Source of the DNA: Melieria omissa | Lineage: Eukaryota; Arthropoda; Insecta; Diptera; Ulidiidae | Assembly (NCBI GenBank): GCA_963971225.1 | Contig: OZ020270.1 | Span: forward strand, 2,046,001-2,110,000 | Length of the DNA stretch: 64,000 nt | Direction of reading: 5' to 3' | Shown here: positions 62,538 to 64,000 of the stretch, piece by piece | Layout of the letters: every line of letters begins with the position of its first letter | How positions within the stretch are numbered: position 1 is the stretch's first letter | Notes under the pieces: model-generated | Databases searched by the model: none | Told to the model about the DNA's origin: nothing | What the model saw: only the letters and a program-made list of their open reading frames with translations | Program-made: the position numbers and the translations under genes

Positions 62538-62943
62538 TGTAACGAAGACAGTCTGTCGCTGTGCAAAGCAACCCTGCCGCTACGCGCCGTGCTATAATTC
62601 AATCTGGCAACGACGGCCGCGATAAAAACTTTTAGTCCAATCTGGCAACGATGGTCGCGATCATCATGGAAACCTTTAGTCCACTCGGGAATGTGCGAGA
62701 ACGATCTGCGCGATGGCCTGACAGGTATAAAAGGCAGCCGGGTGCGGCGCAGCGAGTCAGTCTGATTTTGACTAGTGAAGGTGCCACACGGAGCAATTAA
62801 GCAAATAATTAAGTGTAAAGACAGTGTAGTGTAAAAGTGTGGAATAAAGTGATTGTTGGTTTATTTTATTGTCTGCGTTTAAGAAACTGAGTGTGTTTTA
62901 TTTTCAAATTACGCAATCCAGAGATACGTAACAGCCCACTACA
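62538..62943 (+). repeat. probable solo LTR inside EV2 env
   Basis: About 405 bp starting TGTAACG and ending CACTACA, with TATAAAAGG at 62726, a transcription-start-like AGTCAGT 30 bp later and GGAATAAAG near 62842. Two near-copies of AATCTGGCAACGACGGCCGC occur upstream of the TATA box. Env-like translation exists on both sides. No perfect target duplication, so the boundaries are tentative. It does not match the other LTRs here. Confidence 0.55.
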
Positions 62944-62945
62944 AC

Positions 62946-64000
62946 TAGTATTCGTAACAATTCCAACGCCCAATTAGTGACCGTCGAGACCGGAACGGTT
63001 AAACTACAAACATCAACCTTCAAAATATACATGTAATAAATTTAGAACAATACGAACTGATACTCGACAACGTAAAGAGAACTTTGATAGAGGACTTGAC
63101 AAAAACAGACGAAAGTTAGGGATAACTTTCGTCTGTTTATCTACTTATCTACGAAATTCAACAAATCGAAGTTATCTTAGGAAGATTAAAACCGACACGA
63201 ACCAGACGAGCTATAAATGAACTTGGCACGGTATGGAAATGGGTCGCTGGAACCCCTGACGATTTCCAAATTGTTACAGATAAGATAAATGATGCTTTGA
63301 AAAACAATAACCAACAAGTGGTTATAAATAGATTAGTGGAATAGATTAGTAATTCCATCAACCGACCAAATTAGAAAAGATTTGTCAAAAACGATAGAAA
63401 GAAAACTTAAAATAATAGAAGAGATAATAAATGTCGACTATGCCATTCAATGGTATAAGGCAGGAATTAATTCATTTATCCTATCCGATCTAGAATTAAG
63501 AATAACTAAGGATTTTTTCGATAACCAAAAAATGATATATGTCAACCTCATAGAAGCTATTGAATATGGAGACGTAAAAATAGCCTCAAATGGGTTAACA
63601 TTGATGAATATTATTAACTTACCAAAAACAGATGACGAAAATTGTACAAATTTCGTAGTAAAACCAGTAAAAACGGAAAATTCCGTCATTAAGATACCCA
63701 ACAATGACATAATTGTATGTAAGAATTCTGTTTTAGAAATTATAAGTAAATGTAAGACCTTGAACGACGTGTCAATTTGTAAAGAAGGAAACTTTAAAAA
63801 TATTACTAGCAGCACATGTTTACCAAATTTACTTAACGGACAACCCCCCGCTTGCACTATTACGAACGCGCAACATATACCACGAATAGAAGAAATCAAT
63901 CCCGGTGTACTCCTCCTGAACTCTTATAATGGTATTATGGAAATAGACGAAAAATCAGTTAACAAAAATGGAACCTTTTTAATAAAATTTCATAATGTTA
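62946..64000 (+). pseudogene. EV2 Env, partial, continues past the window end
   Basis: Translation after the solo LTR gives VETGTVKLQTSTFKIYM, stops, then EIQQIEVILGRL and a furin-type site RTRR followed by AINELGTVWKWVAGTPDD, characteristic of gypsy-group Env. A TAG at about 63342 sits in a small duplicated stretch (TAGATTAGTGGAATAGATTA). Beyond it the frame is open to the window end with Cys-containing ectodomain sequence (CNSVLEI-like, CKTLND, CLPN, CTIT). The cleavage motif differs from EV1 (RKKR), so the two proviruses are distinct lineages. Confidence 0.78.

Larger units (their letters stand above)
51362..64000 (+). mobile_element. EV2, errantivirus provirus riddled with insertions
   Basis: 5' LTR (51362-52163, with a SINE), tRNA-Lys primer site, leader (interrupted by a Harbinger-like element and pB-3), gag (interrupted by L-2), pol (interrupted by L-3), env (interrupted by a probable solo LTR). 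It runs past the window end. Gene order LTR-gag-pol-env and the tRNA-Lys primer are those of the gypsy/errantivirus group. Multiple frameshifts and a substitution in the RT active site show it is an old copy. EV1 is a different, diverged copy. Confidence 0.85.

Overview
This window is an almost pure transposable-element (TE) accumulation from an insect genome. It is AT-rich, and I recognise no host gene. Full-length or fragmentary errantiviruses (gypsy-type, with env), an irritans-type mariner, P-superfamily transposons with THAP-domain transposases, piggyBac, hAT, Harbinger-like, Tc1/DD37E elements, non-LTR retrotransposons and tRNA-derived SINEs all occur together. That mix points to a dipteran; a tephritid fruit fly is my best guess, as inference rather than proof. 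Element nicknames used below: EV1/EV2 errantiviruses; Gyp-A/Gyp-B gypsy-type LTR elements; ITm-1/ITm-2 DD37E Tc1-mariner elements; P-1/P-2/P-3/P-N P-type elements; hAT-1/2; pB-out/pB-in/pB-3 piggyBacs; L-1/2/3 non-LTR elements; M1/M2/M3 MITE families with TTAA target sites.

Layout. 1-553: M1 copy A. 1.2-5.0 kb: 3' part of EV1 (RNase H, integrase, truncated env, 3' LTR) with ITm-1 inserted. 5.3-7.2 kb: short repeats and M3. 7.7-11.6 kb: decayed P-1 with M2 inserted. 11.6-15.2 kb: no recognisable gene. 15.2-20.5 kb: a Tc1-like transposase remnant split by Gyp-A. 20.5-22.1 kb: P-3 fragment and mariner. 22.1-39.6 kb: a five-deep nest, ITm-2 > hAT-1 > P-2 > pB-out > pB-in, plus P-N (carrying a SINE), M2 and an unclassified inverted-repeat element. 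40.5-50.1 kb: L-1, split by M1 copy B, which is itself split by the intact Gyp-B. 50.4-51.1 kb: second M3. 51.4 kb to the end: EV2, from 5' LTR into env, carrying a SINE, a Harbinger-like element, pB-3 (itself carrying hAT-2), L-2, L-3 and a probable solo LTR.

Relations. Insertion order can be read from target-site duplications (TSDs). The youngest datable event is Gyp-B: its two 240-bp LTRs look identical, it has a 4-bp TSD and one uninterrupted 1468-codon Gag-Pol frame. The P-2 transposase frame is open on both sides of its piggyBac insertion and in register across it, so that insertion appears to be its only coding lesion. Most other coding regions are broken by stops or frameshifts.

The most notable patterns are: (i) about 15 of 19 coding elements point the same way (+ strand), an architecture resembling a uni-strand piRNA cluster; (ii) three MITE families with TTAA targets share an internal core, and two of them also share a small open frame; (iii) two gypsy families combine an N-terminal SAP domain in Gag, a tRNA-Leu-type primer site and a Pol frame that stops inside the 3' LTR.
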